Assembly: GCA_030622295.1 (NCBI GenBank)
Contig: JAUXGI010000083.1
Location: forward strand, 1 to 5,899
Source of the DNA: Planctomycetota bacterium
GTDB taxonomy: Bacteria > Planctomycetota > B129-G9
Direction: 5' to 3'
Length of the DNA: 5,899 nucleotides
Shown here: one piece after another, positions 1 to 5,899 of the stretch
Layout: the number at the start of each line of letters is the position of its first letter
Position numbering within the stretch: position 1 is the stretch's first letter
Notes under the pieces: model-generated
The model's database searches: none
What the model saw: only the letters and a program-made list of their open reading frames with translations
Told to the model about the DNA's origin: nothing
Program-made: the position numbers and the translations under genes

Positions 1-1135
1 TAAGCGGAAAGACCAGCCGCCACAGATACAACCCGAGCACCGCGACGGCGGTGAACTCGCGAGGCAAAAAAGCCGCGGACCTGAGCGGATTGTCCTCGTC
101 AAACTCTACTCCGAGGACTCCTTCCGGCAGGACAAGCGCGCGAACAACAAACCATCCCGCAATGACTGCGATATATAATGAATAACACCTGACCGCGCGC
201 CGCCGAAACCACTCAAGGAATCCGGCCCGCCCCGCCTTTTCGCGCCGATACAAGGGCCGGACGAACATCACATCAAGCGCAAACGCCAGAGCAATCATCA
301 CAATCGCGTTTTCCTTGCTCAAGAGACCGAGAAGCAGAAAGAACGCCGCGGAAACGAAATACCTCGTCCGCCTCTCCCGTCCCTGTTCAGAGCCTTTTAT
401 ATGCAGAAGAACCGCCGCCAGCGTAAACATCATCGCAAAGAGGTCGGCCCTCCCGACGATATTGGTCACGGCCTCCGTCTGTACCGGATGCGCCACGAAA
501 AGAAGCGCGGCGAAAAGCGCAACCAGCCTGTAACGCAACAATGCCGAGGCGGAGGCCTGAACCTGTCCCGGTGAAGGAGGAACGCCTATATTGCAGACGA
601 GTTTGAAGACAAAAAAGTAAACCAGCGCGCCGCACGCGATGTGCAGGACAAGATTGACAACGTGATAGCCCGCCGGTTCGCTTTCGCCGCCCAGAACAAC
701 GTAGTTCACATAATACGAAAAAATCGTCAGCGGCCTGTATAGATTGCTTGCGTTGCCCCTGCCGGCCCAGTAGTGGGTGGTCCAGATTTCCGGAGCGTAA
801 TCGGGATTCGTTACATAACTGTTCCTGCTGATAATGAAGTGGTTGTCATAAATGAGTTCGGCATTGAAGGAATTCAGATATGACAGCAGCGAGACCACGG
901 CGATGGCGAGAACGCAAAGCGCCGCCGCACGCGGCGACCGGCGAGCGGGCGCTGTTCGCGGAGACGGTTCCGCCCTGACCTTCGGGCGGGACGCGGGACG
1001 TCTCTCTATCCCGGCGATGACGGCCCGCACGGTCCCGGCATCAATGCCGAGCCTTTCCGCCATCTCCGCCTCGTTCATCCTGCGGTAATTGCGCGCAATA
1101 AATCTGCGCTGCGCCTTTGTCGCCTTCTTTGCCAT
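1..1135 (-). CDS. TMTC-like GT-C family membrane glycosyltransferase with N-terminal HTH-like extension (3' end outside window)
   Basis: The first 378 residues are visible; the frame is open at base 1, so the C-terminus, probably including TPRs as in relatives, is missing. Residues 1-70 are basic and soluble. A first membrane segment lies at about 70-90, and more hydrophobic segments at about 158-181, 203-222, 232-247, 259-292, 318-336 and 361-378. The first external loop has YDNHF (96-100) and LYRPLTIFSYY (132-142), then GYHVVNLVLH (156-165), HPVQTEAV (216-223), VGRADL (227-232), LLSKENAI (271-278) and DNPLRSAAF (348-356). This motif order is that of TMTC/DUF1736 proteins. Animal TMTCs are protein O-mannosyltransferases using a polyprenyl-phosphate sugar; the bacterial substrate is unknown, so activity here is inferred. 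The ATG at 1135 is the first start after in-frame TGA-TAG codons just upstream; no clear Shine-Dalgarno precedes it. Family call is firm, exact function is not. Confidence 0.88.
   Translation of the reverse strand, partial: MAKKATKAQRRFIARNYRRMNEAEMAERLGIDAGTVRAVIAGIERRPASRPKVRAEPSPRTAPARRSPRAAALCVLAIAVVSLLSYLNSFNAELIYDNHFIISRNSYVTNPDYAPEIWTTHYWAGRGNASNLYRPLTIFSYYVNYVVLGGESEPAGYHVVNLVLHIACGALVYFFVFKLVCNIGVPPSPGQVQASASALLRYRLVALFAALLFVAHPVQTEAVTNIVGRADLFAMMFTLAAVLLHIKGSEQGRERRTRYFVSAAFFLLLGLLSKENAIVMIALAFALDVMFVRPLYRREKAGRAGFLEWFRRRAVRCYSLYIAVIAGWFVVRALVLPEGVLGVEFDEDNPLRSAAFLPREFTAVAVLGLYLWRLVFPL
998..1114 (-). other. HTH-like N-terminal domain of the membrane glycosyltransferase
   Basis: Residues 8-46 of the minus-strand protein include FIARNYRRMNEAEMAERLG (12-30) followed by IDAGTVRAVIAGI (31-43). 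The pattern of a helix, then a short helix with E-MAERLG, a turn, and a T-V-R recognition-like helix resembles homeodomain-like or sigma-region-4-like helix-turn-helix motifs. A proline- and arginine-rich linker (about 45-69) joins it to the first membrane segment, so it would lie on the cytoplasmic side. Whether it binds DNA is unknown; it could be a protein-interaction fold. No family was assigned by search. Confidence 0.5.
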
Positions 1136-1141
1136 ATCAAA

Positions 1142-1154
1142 CTGATGCTATCAG
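1142..1154. promoter_or_regulatory. Small inverted repeat, possible operator over the minus-strand -10 candidate
   Basis: CTGAT-gct-ATCAG is a perfect 5-bp inverted repeat with a 3-bp centre. It covers the whole -10 candidate (1145-1150) of the minus-strand gene and ends 7 bp upstream of that gene's start codon. A repressor site is one reading, but an element this short can arise by chance. Confidence 0.25.
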
Positions 1155-1173
1155 AGCCCGCTGGCCTTTTCAA
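1145..1173 (-). promoter_or_regulatory. Candidate sigma-70-like promoter for the membrane glycosyltransferase gene
   Basis: Read on the minus strand, TTGAAA (1173-1168) and TAGCAT (1150-1145) are separated by exactly 17 bp. The -35 matches the consensus at five of six positions and the -10 at four of six. Transcription would begin close to 1138, only a few bases before the ATG at 1135. That would give an almost leaderless mRNA, which fits the lack of a Shine-Dalgarno there. Promoter calls by eye are weak, and the sigma preferences of this organism are unknown. Confidence 0.3.
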
Positions 1174-1241
1174 CCACATTGAGACAGACTTGCGGAGAAG
1201 AACGAAAACCGACCACCGATTACACGGCTTGAAACGGATTA

Positions 1242-1306
1242 CGGGGACGGCGTCCGAGGGCAGTGAGTGTGAAAGGAAAAAGACCCCGCAAGGCGGGGCA
1301 GCCTTC
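1242..1306. repeat. 65-bp direct repeat, copy 1
   Basis: This copy matches 1340-1404 at 64 of 65 positions; the only difference is A1300 versus G1398. It starts with CGGGGACGGCGTCCGAGG, itself containing the imperfect palindrome GGACG-g-CGTCC, passes through a purine-rich stretch, and ends in a GC-rich hairpin followed by GCCTTC. Together with the 33 bp up to 1339 it forms one 98-bp unit. The near-identity in non-coding DNA implies recent duplication or selection. Confidence 0.95.
1272..1298 (-). terminator. Intrinsic-terminator-like hairpin in repeat copy 1 (minus strand)
   Basis: CCCCGC (1284-1289) pairs perfectly with GCGGGG (1293-1298) across a 3-nt loop. Read on the minus strand the stem is followed by TCTTTTTCCTTT, as in a Rho-independent terminator. 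It would stop leftward transcription coming from the TPR-gene side before it reaches the glycosyltransferase gene. On the plus strand no good T tract follows directly, so the polarity appears leftward. Confidence 0.55.
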
Positions 1307-1312
1307 GGCTGC
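1298..1312. repeat. Second hairpin after repeat copy 1
   Basis: GCAGCC (1298-1303) pairs with GGCTGC (1307-1312) around a 3-nt loop. It abuts the first hairpin, sharing one base, so copy 1 could fold as two stacked stems. On the plus strand it is followed by TCTTGCACTTTT, a poor U tract, so it is only a weak plus-strand terminator candidate. Confidence 0.5.
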
Positions 1313-1339
1313 TCTTGCACTTTTCGCGCTCGGTATCTT

Positions 1340-1404
1340 CGGGGACGGCGTCCGAGGGCAGTGAGTGTGAAAGGAAAAAGACCCCGCAAGGCGGGGCGGC
1401 CTTC
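1340..1404. repeat. 65-bp direct repeat, copy 2
   Basis: This is the second copy of the repeat, offset by 98 bp from the first. It lacks the downstream arm that lets copy 1 form a second hairpin at 1298-1312, because the sequence after GCCTTC diverges into an A-rich run (TGAAAAAAATT). The array is therefore about 1.7 units long. Confidence 0.95.
1370..1396 (-). terminator. Intrinsic-terminator-like hairpin in repeat copy 2 (minus strand)
   Basis: This is the same hairpin as in copy 1: CCCCGC (1382-1387) with GCGGGG (1391-1396), followed on the minus strand by the same T-rich tract. Two copies in tandem, both oriented leftward, would make a strong block to antisense read-through. The alternative is that this is simply the hairpin core of a dispersed repeat family. 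Confidence 0.5.
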
Positions 1405-1433
1405 TGAAAAAAATTATGAAAAGCGGGAACCGA

Positions 1434-1464
1434 TTGCGCGTTTCCGCGTCAAATTACGTATAAG
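1434..1464 (+). promoter_or_regulatory. Weak promoter candidate for the TPR gene
   Basis: TTGCGC (1434-1439) and TATAAG (1459-1464) are separated by 19 bp, longer than the ideal 17. An A-rich run (about 1406-1422) lies just upstream and could act like an UP element. The predicted transcript would have a leader of roughly 50 nt before the ATG at 1522. This is a by-eye call with a suboptimal spacer. Confidence 0.25.
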
Positions 1465-1509
1465 CATGTAAGGGTATTCGATATCAAGCATCACACCTCA
1501 CGGTTGGAC

Positions 1510-1515
1510 GGAGGG
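1510..1515 (+). promoter_or_regulatory. Ribosome binding site of the TPR gene
   Basis: GGAGGG lies 6 bp before the ATG at 1522, a near-ideal Shine-Dalgarno and spacing. It fixes the start codon, which is also directly followed by a signal-peptide sequence. Confidence 0.85.
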
Positions 1516-1521
1516 ACTACA

Positions 1522-1584
1522 ATGAAAGCATCACTTCTTATCTCACTCTGTTTCTTTCTCGTCGTCAGCGGCGTCGCCTTCTGC
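1522..1584 (+). other. Signal peptide of the TPR protein
   Basis: The protein begins MKASLLISLCFFLVVSGVAF, with one lysine and then a hydrophobic core, followed by CQE and charged sequence. Cleavage after A-F-C (residue 21) or after G-V-A (residue 19) would suit signal peptidase I. The cysteine at 21 is preceded by V-A-F; phenylalanine at -1 is not allowed in a normal lipobox, so a lipoprotein is unlikely. Confidence 0.8.
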
Positions 1585-4500
1585 CAGGAGATTGCGCGCG
1601 AGGAATTCAACGCCGGGCGAAAGGCCTTCGCTGAGGAGAAATACGACGAGGCACTCGCCCATTTTCTCAAAGCCCGCGACACCGATGCGCAAAACCCCGA
1701 GGTGCACATCTGGCTGGGCAAGACGTGCCTCGTGCTGGGTCGCGTTGATGAAGCGGTGAAGTCCTGGTCGAAGGCCCTGAAACTGGCACCGGCAAACAAG
1801 GCGCTGGAGGAGCGCCTCAAGAGGCTGAAGGGCGCAGTGACGGACATCGACGCGGAAATAGAGGTCGTGGAAACGCTCCTTGAGGAGCGTCTCTACGTGC
1901 ACGCACTCAGAAAAGGCCGCGAGATACTCGAGATGGCCGCAGGCGCCGAGACCCGCGCGCGCATCGAACTGCTCGTCGCGGAGGCGCTCGTGGGAACGGG
2001 ACAATATCAGCGTGCGGTCGAGCATATTCTCGCCTGGCAGTTGCGCCATGCGAAGGATCCGGGTATGGAGAGGGCACGGCTGATCCACGGGATGGCCCTG
2101 GCAGGCCTGGGCAGACTCGACGAGGCGCGCAAGCGCTACACATTCATTATCTCAACACACCCCGGAACCGAATCGGCGCTCAGGGCGCGCTTCGAACTTG
2201 CGCGGCTCCTGAGCAAGGAAGGCAGCGCCCGTCAGGCGGTGAATGCGTATATCAAAGCCCTCGCGACGGACGCGGCAAAGAAGGCAAGCCACCGGTGGTT
2301 CATGCGCGATGCGATGGAACAAGTGTTTGCCCTCGTGCTGCACCTGGCCGATGAAGACGGTGTCCCCTCGCAGCCCGCCGCTCTCACACCGGGGCACGAA
2401 AGCGCCCTGGAGATAATCATCGAGGCGGTTGGAACGGGAGATGATGCGCCGCTTGCGGTGTATGTGCGCGGCCTGGAAACGATTGCGCGTCGATACACAA
2501 ATGCGGGCGCGCCGTCGGTCGCGGCCGTGGCGGTAGGGAAGGCGCTGGATGCCATGCCCGCCACAAGCAAATACCGCCCGCAGATTGAGATACTGCTCGG
2601 TGATGCACACTTCGCACGCGGTTCGAAAATATTCAAGGAAAACCTGGAGCGCATAGGTCCCAGCGCGGAGGAAAAGACGCCGAACAATGGCTTCGCAGCG
2701 GCCATAGAGGCCTACATCAGGGCTGCGGCGTGTCCCGATATGCACGATAAGGCGGTAGCGGCGGTGGTGAAGGTCGCCGATTTCTACCGAAACAAGACGC
2801 TTCTCAACCCGGCAATAGTCATCTGCGAGCGCCTGCTCAAGACCCCGCTCAAGCGGCCGGACGACGTAAAAGTCATACTGGCGATACTCCACTTTCGCAA
2901 CAAGCAGAAGGAAATCGCCGAACTGCAGGGGTCCTTCAGGCGGGTCCCGGAGAAACTGGGCGATTCGGCGAAGAAGGCGTTGGCAATCATTAAGGAGGTG
3001 GCCGGCACGAAGAGAGAATCCGTGGCCGGCAGGAGGGCGCTGGGGCTGGCAACGGAGATAGCACACTTTTACGCGGAGATGAAATACTACGATGTCGCCT
3101 CCGAGGCGCTGGATATGTTGCTTGACCGCAAGCCCGGTGCGCCGGGTGCGGCAAGCCCGCTCGCGGACTTTGTGGGCTTCACGCAGACCGAAATCCTGAA
3201 GATAGAGGCCGACCGCGAGTTCACCCGCCTAGACGCAACATACGGTGGAATCAGAAAGCGGAAACTGACGAAACTGCACGGCAAAGTGCTTGAGAAGTAC
3301 CAGGAGGTCGTCGATATGCCCGGCTCAGACTACGTCGCAGCCGCGCGCAAGGGGATGATATCAATTGCACGGATGTATCAGAGCAAGAAAGCATACGACG
3401 TCGCGCGAGCGATATATCTTACTATCGCCGAAAAAAACGCGAAGTGGGACGGCCACGGAATAATGAAGTACCTGGCCGCAAGGTGTCTGCTGCTGAATGC
3501 TGACGAGGCGTTCGCGCAATGGTCCGGTGACGCAAAAGCGGGAGAGAAGCCCTCGAAGATCTCCCCGGAGTACAAGGCGGCCATTGAGGCGTACCTGGCG
3601 TTGATAAAGGAAAGACCGCGGGCGCTGCACGTGCTGCCGGCATACAGTGACATGCGTGGTATTGCGATCACGTACGCGAAGGCCGGGGCGTGGGACGTGG
3701 CTTCGACGGTATACGGCTTCTTCCTCATAAAGGAGCTGTCCTACCGGTATCCCGAACAGGTATTGTTCGAACAGTCGCTGTGCGATATCGGCAAGGTACT
3801 GCCGGAACACGCCCTGGAAATGCTACAACTTGTCGCAAAAGAACCGCTGACGGTCGGCAAACGCCCGGCGGAATTCCGCGGCTCACCGGACGAATGGGGT
3901 TTCTATTTCGACCAAGCATACGGTCGTCCGGGGGGAGCGCCGCGTGATGAAATAGTTGAACGTGACAGCGAGTTGGATGAACTGTCCATAAAACGAGATG
4001 AGTTGAAAAAGACCCTCGAGGAACTGAGGTTCCAGACGGAGGGGCTGGATAAAACGGCCGAAGAAAAGGTCCGCTTCGGCCTCCACCCCCAGGGGGAAAT
4101 GCTGGTGCAGTTGCGCCGGAAGGAGGCGGAGGTCGCCCGCAGGTTATCTCAAGTCGAGTTGAAGACCCAGCAGGAACAGCAGAAACAGCAGGCACGGCAG
4201 AGAACGCTCCGTAAAATCGGCGCGGATGGCAACTACAACTGGGAAGTCATCGGCGACAAGATCGTCCGGATACCGATTCTCACCGAAAAGGAAATTAAGC
4301 GTCGCCTGGAGGCTTTCGAAGCGGCGTACAAGAAGTTAAAGACAATCATGAGGGAGCACCCCGGCACACCCGCCGCACAGAAGGCTCGAGCGGAGATAAT
4401 GGTTGCCGTCTCGCACCTGCGCTCTATACACGCATACAACCACGCCGCAGCCATGCTGGAAAAGTTCATCAGTGACAATCCACAAGACGGGGCGCTGGCG

Positions 4501-5899
4501 CAACTGGAACTGAACGTGCGGATGGACTACCTGGCCTGGGCGCGCACGTCGCCGGACCCGAAGATGGACCCGATGGACCGTCTGGCTGAGATCGCGAAGC
4601 GCTTCAAGGCGGCCCGTGAGAAACTGGTCGCATTCGCGAAGGCCTTCCCGGAAGAAAAAGAAGCGGTTAAAGGCGCGCGCAGGGCGCTGGCCGACAGTTT
4701 CCTGGACGAGGCGCGGCTCGTAAGCATGCTCAGTCCCACACGGTCGCGCGGGCGGTACGTGGGCGCCGCGGAGGAATTGCTGGCCCTGGGACAAAGCGAG
4801 ACAGGAGCCCCGCCGGCATCCGAGGTCTTCAACAAGGTCTGGCAGATAGCGCAGGAACTCGAAGGGAAGAAGTTCTGGGCGGAGGCGATAGACGTCTACT
4901 CCATGCTCGTCCGGCAATACCCGGTTATGGCCCGGCGGGGTGAGGCGGGCCTCCGGATTGCGGGCGCCTATTACAGCGGCCTTAAGGACTACCTGCGGGC
5001 GGTGGAGGCATACCAGGAATTCCTCAATACAAATCAGAACGCCAAGTCCGCTCAGGTACAGGCGGTTATTCTAAACATCGGCAGGGAACTGCGCGAGAAG
5101 GGCCGCTGGATAGAAGCGCTGCACGTCTACAGCGTGTTCGTGGATTCCTTCCCGCGACACCCGCAGGCCGGCGAGGCGCTGCGCGCCATCGGCGAGGTAC
5201 ACCAGGCAAACGGGGCCTGGGACCAGGCCATCGTCGCCTACGAGCGCGTCATCGAGGAATATAAGAAGGGTAAATGGACCGCCAACGCGCGCATGTCCAT
5301 CGCCACATGCTACATCCAGTTGAGCCAGTGGCGCAAGGCCATCCGCGCCTACCAGGACTACGTGCGCGACTACCACGGCGACCCGCGCTCTAGTGAGGCG
5401 AGGAGGCGCATCCCCATCCTGAAGGACATCGAGCGCTTCCAGTTGCTCATAGATGAAGCAAAGAGCCGCAAGGTGGATGACGCGCAAAACCAGATAGCCT
5501 ACATAGTGGAGACAAGTCTCAAAGACAGTATCAAGGCCATCGCCGAGTACGAAAAGGTGGTCCGCAATTACCCGGAGAGCCACCTGGCGGACGACGCGCT
5601 TTACGCCGCGGGGCTGCTCTACCTGGCCGAGGGCAAACTGGAAGAAGGCCGCGCGGCGCTGCTCACAGTGGCCGTCGATTACCCGACAAGTCCCGTGGCC
5701 GACGACGCCCTGTACCAATTGGGGCAATCGTACGAAAAAGAGGCCAGTCAGATAGAGGGCATCACCCGCGAAGAGGCGAACCGTCGCGCGCGCGAAAAGG
5801 CGCAACACTTTGCATACAAGCAGGCGCAGAAGAACCTCGAGGAACAGGAGAAGAGACTCCACGAGGATATCAAGGACCTGTATTCCGCGGGCAAGGGCA
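1522..5899 (+). CDS. Giant exported TPR protein with central coiled coil (3' end outside window)
   Basis: One unbroken frame of 1459 codons runs to the right edge; the end of the gene is not seen. The start is set by GGAGGG 6 bp upstream and by the signal peptide (residues 1-21). Clear TPRs occupy 26-93, TPR-like helices about 147-245, and a diverged alpha-helical body extends to about 800 with recognisable pieces near 501-535 and 684-750. A charged, Q-rich coiled coil spans about 808-899, an aromatic island lies at 905-919, and BamD/YbgF-like TPRs spaced by Y-P or F-P turns fill about 1100-1408. The last visible residues (1412-1459) are again charged and helical. No catalytic motif is seen. 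TPR arrays bind proteins, so an envelope or periplasmic scaffold or adaptor is the likely role, with partner unknown. Long proteins of this style can sit upstream of ExbB/ExbD-type genes in some lineages; that cannot be tested here. Confidence 0.92.
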   Translation, partial: MKASLLISLCFFLVVSGVAFCQEIAREEFNAGRKAFAEEKYDEALAHFLKARDTDAQNPEVHIWLGKTCLVLGRVDEAVKSWSKALKLAPANKALEERLKRLKGAVTDIDAEIEVVETLLEERLYVHALRKGREILEMAAGAETRARIELLVAEALVGTGQYQRAVEHILAWQLRHAKDPGMERARLIHGMALAGLGRLDEARKRYTFIISTHPGTESALRARFELARLLSKEGSARQAVNAYIKALATDAAKKASHRWFMRDAMEQVFALVLHLADEDGVPSQPAALTPGHESALEIIIEAVGTGDDAPLAVYVRGLETIARRYTNAGAPSVAAVAVGKALDAMPATSKYRPQIEILLGDAHFARGSKIFKENLERIGPSAEEKTPNNGFAAAIEAYIRAAACPDMHDKAVAAVVKVADFYRNKTLLNPAIVICERLLKTPLKRPDDVKVILAILHFRNKQKEIAELQGSFRRVPEKLGDSAKKALAIIKEVAGTKRESVAGRRALGLATEIAHFYAEMKYYDVASEALDMLLDRKPGAPGAASPLADFVGFTQTEILKIEADREFTRLDATYGGIRKRKLTKLHGKVLEKYQEVVDMPGSDYVAAARKGMISIARMYQSKKAYDVARAIYLTIAEKNAKWDGHGIMKYLAARCLLLNADEAFAQWSGDAKAGEKPSKISPEYKAAIEAYLALIKERPRALHVLPAYSDMRGIAITYAKAGAWDVASTVYGFFLIKELSYRYPEQVLFEQSLCDIGKVLPEHALEMLQLVAKEPLTVGKRPAEFRGSPDEWGFYFDQAYGRPGGAPRDEIVERDSELDELSIKRDELKKTLEELRFQTEGLDKTAEEKVRFGLHPQGEMLVQLRRKEAEVARRLSQVELKTQQEQQKQQARQRTLRKIGADGNYNWEVIGDKIVRIPILTEKEIKRRLEAFEAAYKKLKTIMREHPGTPAAQKARAEIMVAVSHLRSIHAYNHAAAMLEKFISDNPQDGALAQLELNVRMDYLAWARTSPDPKMDPMDRLAEIAKRFKAAREKLVAFAKAFPEEKEAVKGARRALADSFLDEARLVSMLSPTRSRGRYVGAAEELLALGQSETGAPPASEVFNKVWQIAQELEGKKFWAEAIDVYSMLVRQYPVMARRGEAGLRIAGAYYSGLKDYLRAVEAYQEFLNTNQNAKSAQVQAVILNIGRELREKGRWIEALHVYSVFVDSFPRHPQAGEALRAIGEVHQANGAWDQAIVAYERVIEEYKKGKWTANARMSIATCYIQLSQWRKAIRAYQDYVRDYHGDPRSSEARRRIPILKDIERFQLLIDEAKSRKVDDAQNQIAYIVETSLKDSIKAIAEYEKVVRNYPESHLADDALYAAGLLYLAEGKLEEGRAALLTVAVDYPTSPVADDALYQLGQSYEKEASQIEGITREEANRRAREKAQHFAYKQAQKNLEEQEKRLHEDIKDLYSAGKG
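1597..1800 (+). other. N-terminal tandem TPR pair
   Basis: Residues 26-59 and 60-93 are two consecutive 34-residue units. Each shows the TPR signature: G32, Y41, A44, F48, A51 in the first, and W64, L65, G66, A78, A85, P90 in the second, with D-E-A at the helix B starts. This is the best-conserved TPR pair at the N-terminal end and probably caps the superhelix. Confidence 0.85.
3943..4218 (+). other. Central coiled-coil and Q-rich segment of the TPR protein
   Basis: Residues about 808-899 are dominated by E, K, R, L and Q with heptad-like spacing, as in ERDSELDEL and KRDELKKTLEELRF. A break at about 845-853 (GLHPQGEML) is followed by a second helix ending in a glutamine-rich run (882-893). 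It separates the N-terminal helical-repeat half from the C-terminal TPR half and could act as a spacer or dimerisation arm. Confidence 0.7.
4819..5745 (+). other. C-terminal TPR array of BamD/YbgF type
   Basis: Residues about 1100-1408 hold several TPR units with the pattern W/Y-x-x-A-I-x-x-Y-x-x-(F/V)-(V/L)-x-x-(F/Y)-P. Examples are AEAIDVYSMLVRQYP, RAVEAYQEFL, EALHVYSVFVDSFP, QAIVAYERVIEEY, KAIRAYQDYVRDY and KAIAEYEKVVRNYP, each followed by A-x-x-(I/A)-(G/A) helices. Long turn regions with P-x-S/H-x-x-A-D/G-x-A are typical of outer-membrane assembly and Tol-associated TPR proteins (BamD, YbgF/CpoB). This supports a periplasmic scaffold role by analogy only. Confidence 0.8.

Larger units (their letters stand above)
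1136..1521. other. Divergent intergenic region with tandem repeat and no convincing gene
   Basis: This gap separates the two divergent start codons. It contains a two-copy direct repeat with hairpins, an A-rich stretch near 1404-1422, promoter-like elements for each direction, a small palindrome near 1142-1154 and the ribosome binding site of the plus-strand gene. A frame of 108 codons can be read across it on the plus strand, but the two repeat copies fall in different frames because the period (98 bp) is not a multiple of three. The frame therefore does not behave as coding sequence. Confidence 0.8.

Noticed and set aside
852..1088. 78-codon plus-strand frame
   Set aside because: It is antisense to the N-terminus of the TMTC-like protein, whose motifs are convincing.
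1242..1404. CRISPR array
   Set aside because: There are only two copies, the 65-bp repeat is longer than usual CRISPR repeats, and there is a single spacer-like interval. The hairpin plus T tract fits a terminator or repetitive element better.
1145..1471. 108-codon plus-strand frame across the intergenic region
   Set aside because: The two repeat copies are read in different frames (98-bp period), no Shine-Dalgarno precedes it, and the product is basic low-complexity sequence.
1576..1587. Lipoprotein lipobox at Cys21 of the TPR protein
   Set aside because: The residues before the cysteine are V-A-F; a bulky phenylalanine at -1 does not fit the lipobox consensus, so ordinary signal peptidase I cleavage is preferred.
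1543..2088. 181-codon minus-strand open frame
   Set aside because: It is antisense to the signal-peptide and first TPR region, where the plus-strand protein is clearly real.
2152..3066. 304-codon minus-strand open frame
   Set aside because: It is antisense to the TPR gene; its product is arginine- and cysteine-rich with no recognisable family pattern.
4336..4917. 193-codon minus-strand open frame
   Set aside because: It is an antisense shadow of the TPR gene, with arginine-rich low-complexity content and no ribosome binding site that I can recognise.
5071..5862. 263-codon minus-strand open frame
   Set aside because: It lies fully inside the TPR gene, which has a good ribosome binding site, signal peptide and recognisable TPRs. 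The antisense translation is a V/L/R-rich mirror with no domain.

Overview
The window holds two divergently oriented protein-coding genes, each running off an edge, separated by an intergenic region of about 390 bp. No rRNA, tRNA, CRISPR array or insertion sequence is visible. The DNA is fairly GC-rich, and AGG and ATA codons are common in both genes. A very large exported TPR protein beside a TMTC-like GT-C membrane protein suggests an uncultured Gram-negative-type bacterium, perhaps of the Planctomycetota or a related deep lineage. That placement is inference from gene style only; no marker gene is present.

Region 1 (1-1135, minus strand) encodes the first 378 residues of a polytopic membrane protein. 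Its motifs match the bacterial relatives of the TMTC (transmembrane and TPR-containing) family, which are GT-C type glycosyltransferases with a DUF1736 domain. It carries an unusual cytoplasmic N-terminal extension that reads like a helix-turn-helix. The gene continues beyond base 1.

Region 2 (1136-1521) is non-coding. It contains a near-perfect 65-bp direct repeat at a 98-bp period. Each copy has a GC-rich hairpin that, read on the minus strand, is followed by a T tract like an intrinsic terminator. There are also weak promoter candidates for both genes, a small palindrome over the minus-strand -10 candidate, and a good ribosome binding site in front of the plus-strand gene.

Region 3 (1522-5899, plus strand) is one uninterrupted reading frame of at least 1459 codons, open at the right edge. 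It encodes an exported protein with a signal peptide, N-terminal TPRs, a long helical repeat body, a central Q-rich coiled coil, a short aromatic/beta-like island, and a C-terminal array of BamD/YbgF-type TPRs. It looks like an envelope scaffold or adaptor protein. Several long minus-strand frames inside it are antisense shadows.

Nothing in the sequence proves that the two genes work together. Both are envelope-type proteins expressed from a shared divergent control region, and the tandem minus-strand terminators would stop antisense transcription from the TPR locus from entering the glycosyltransferase gene.
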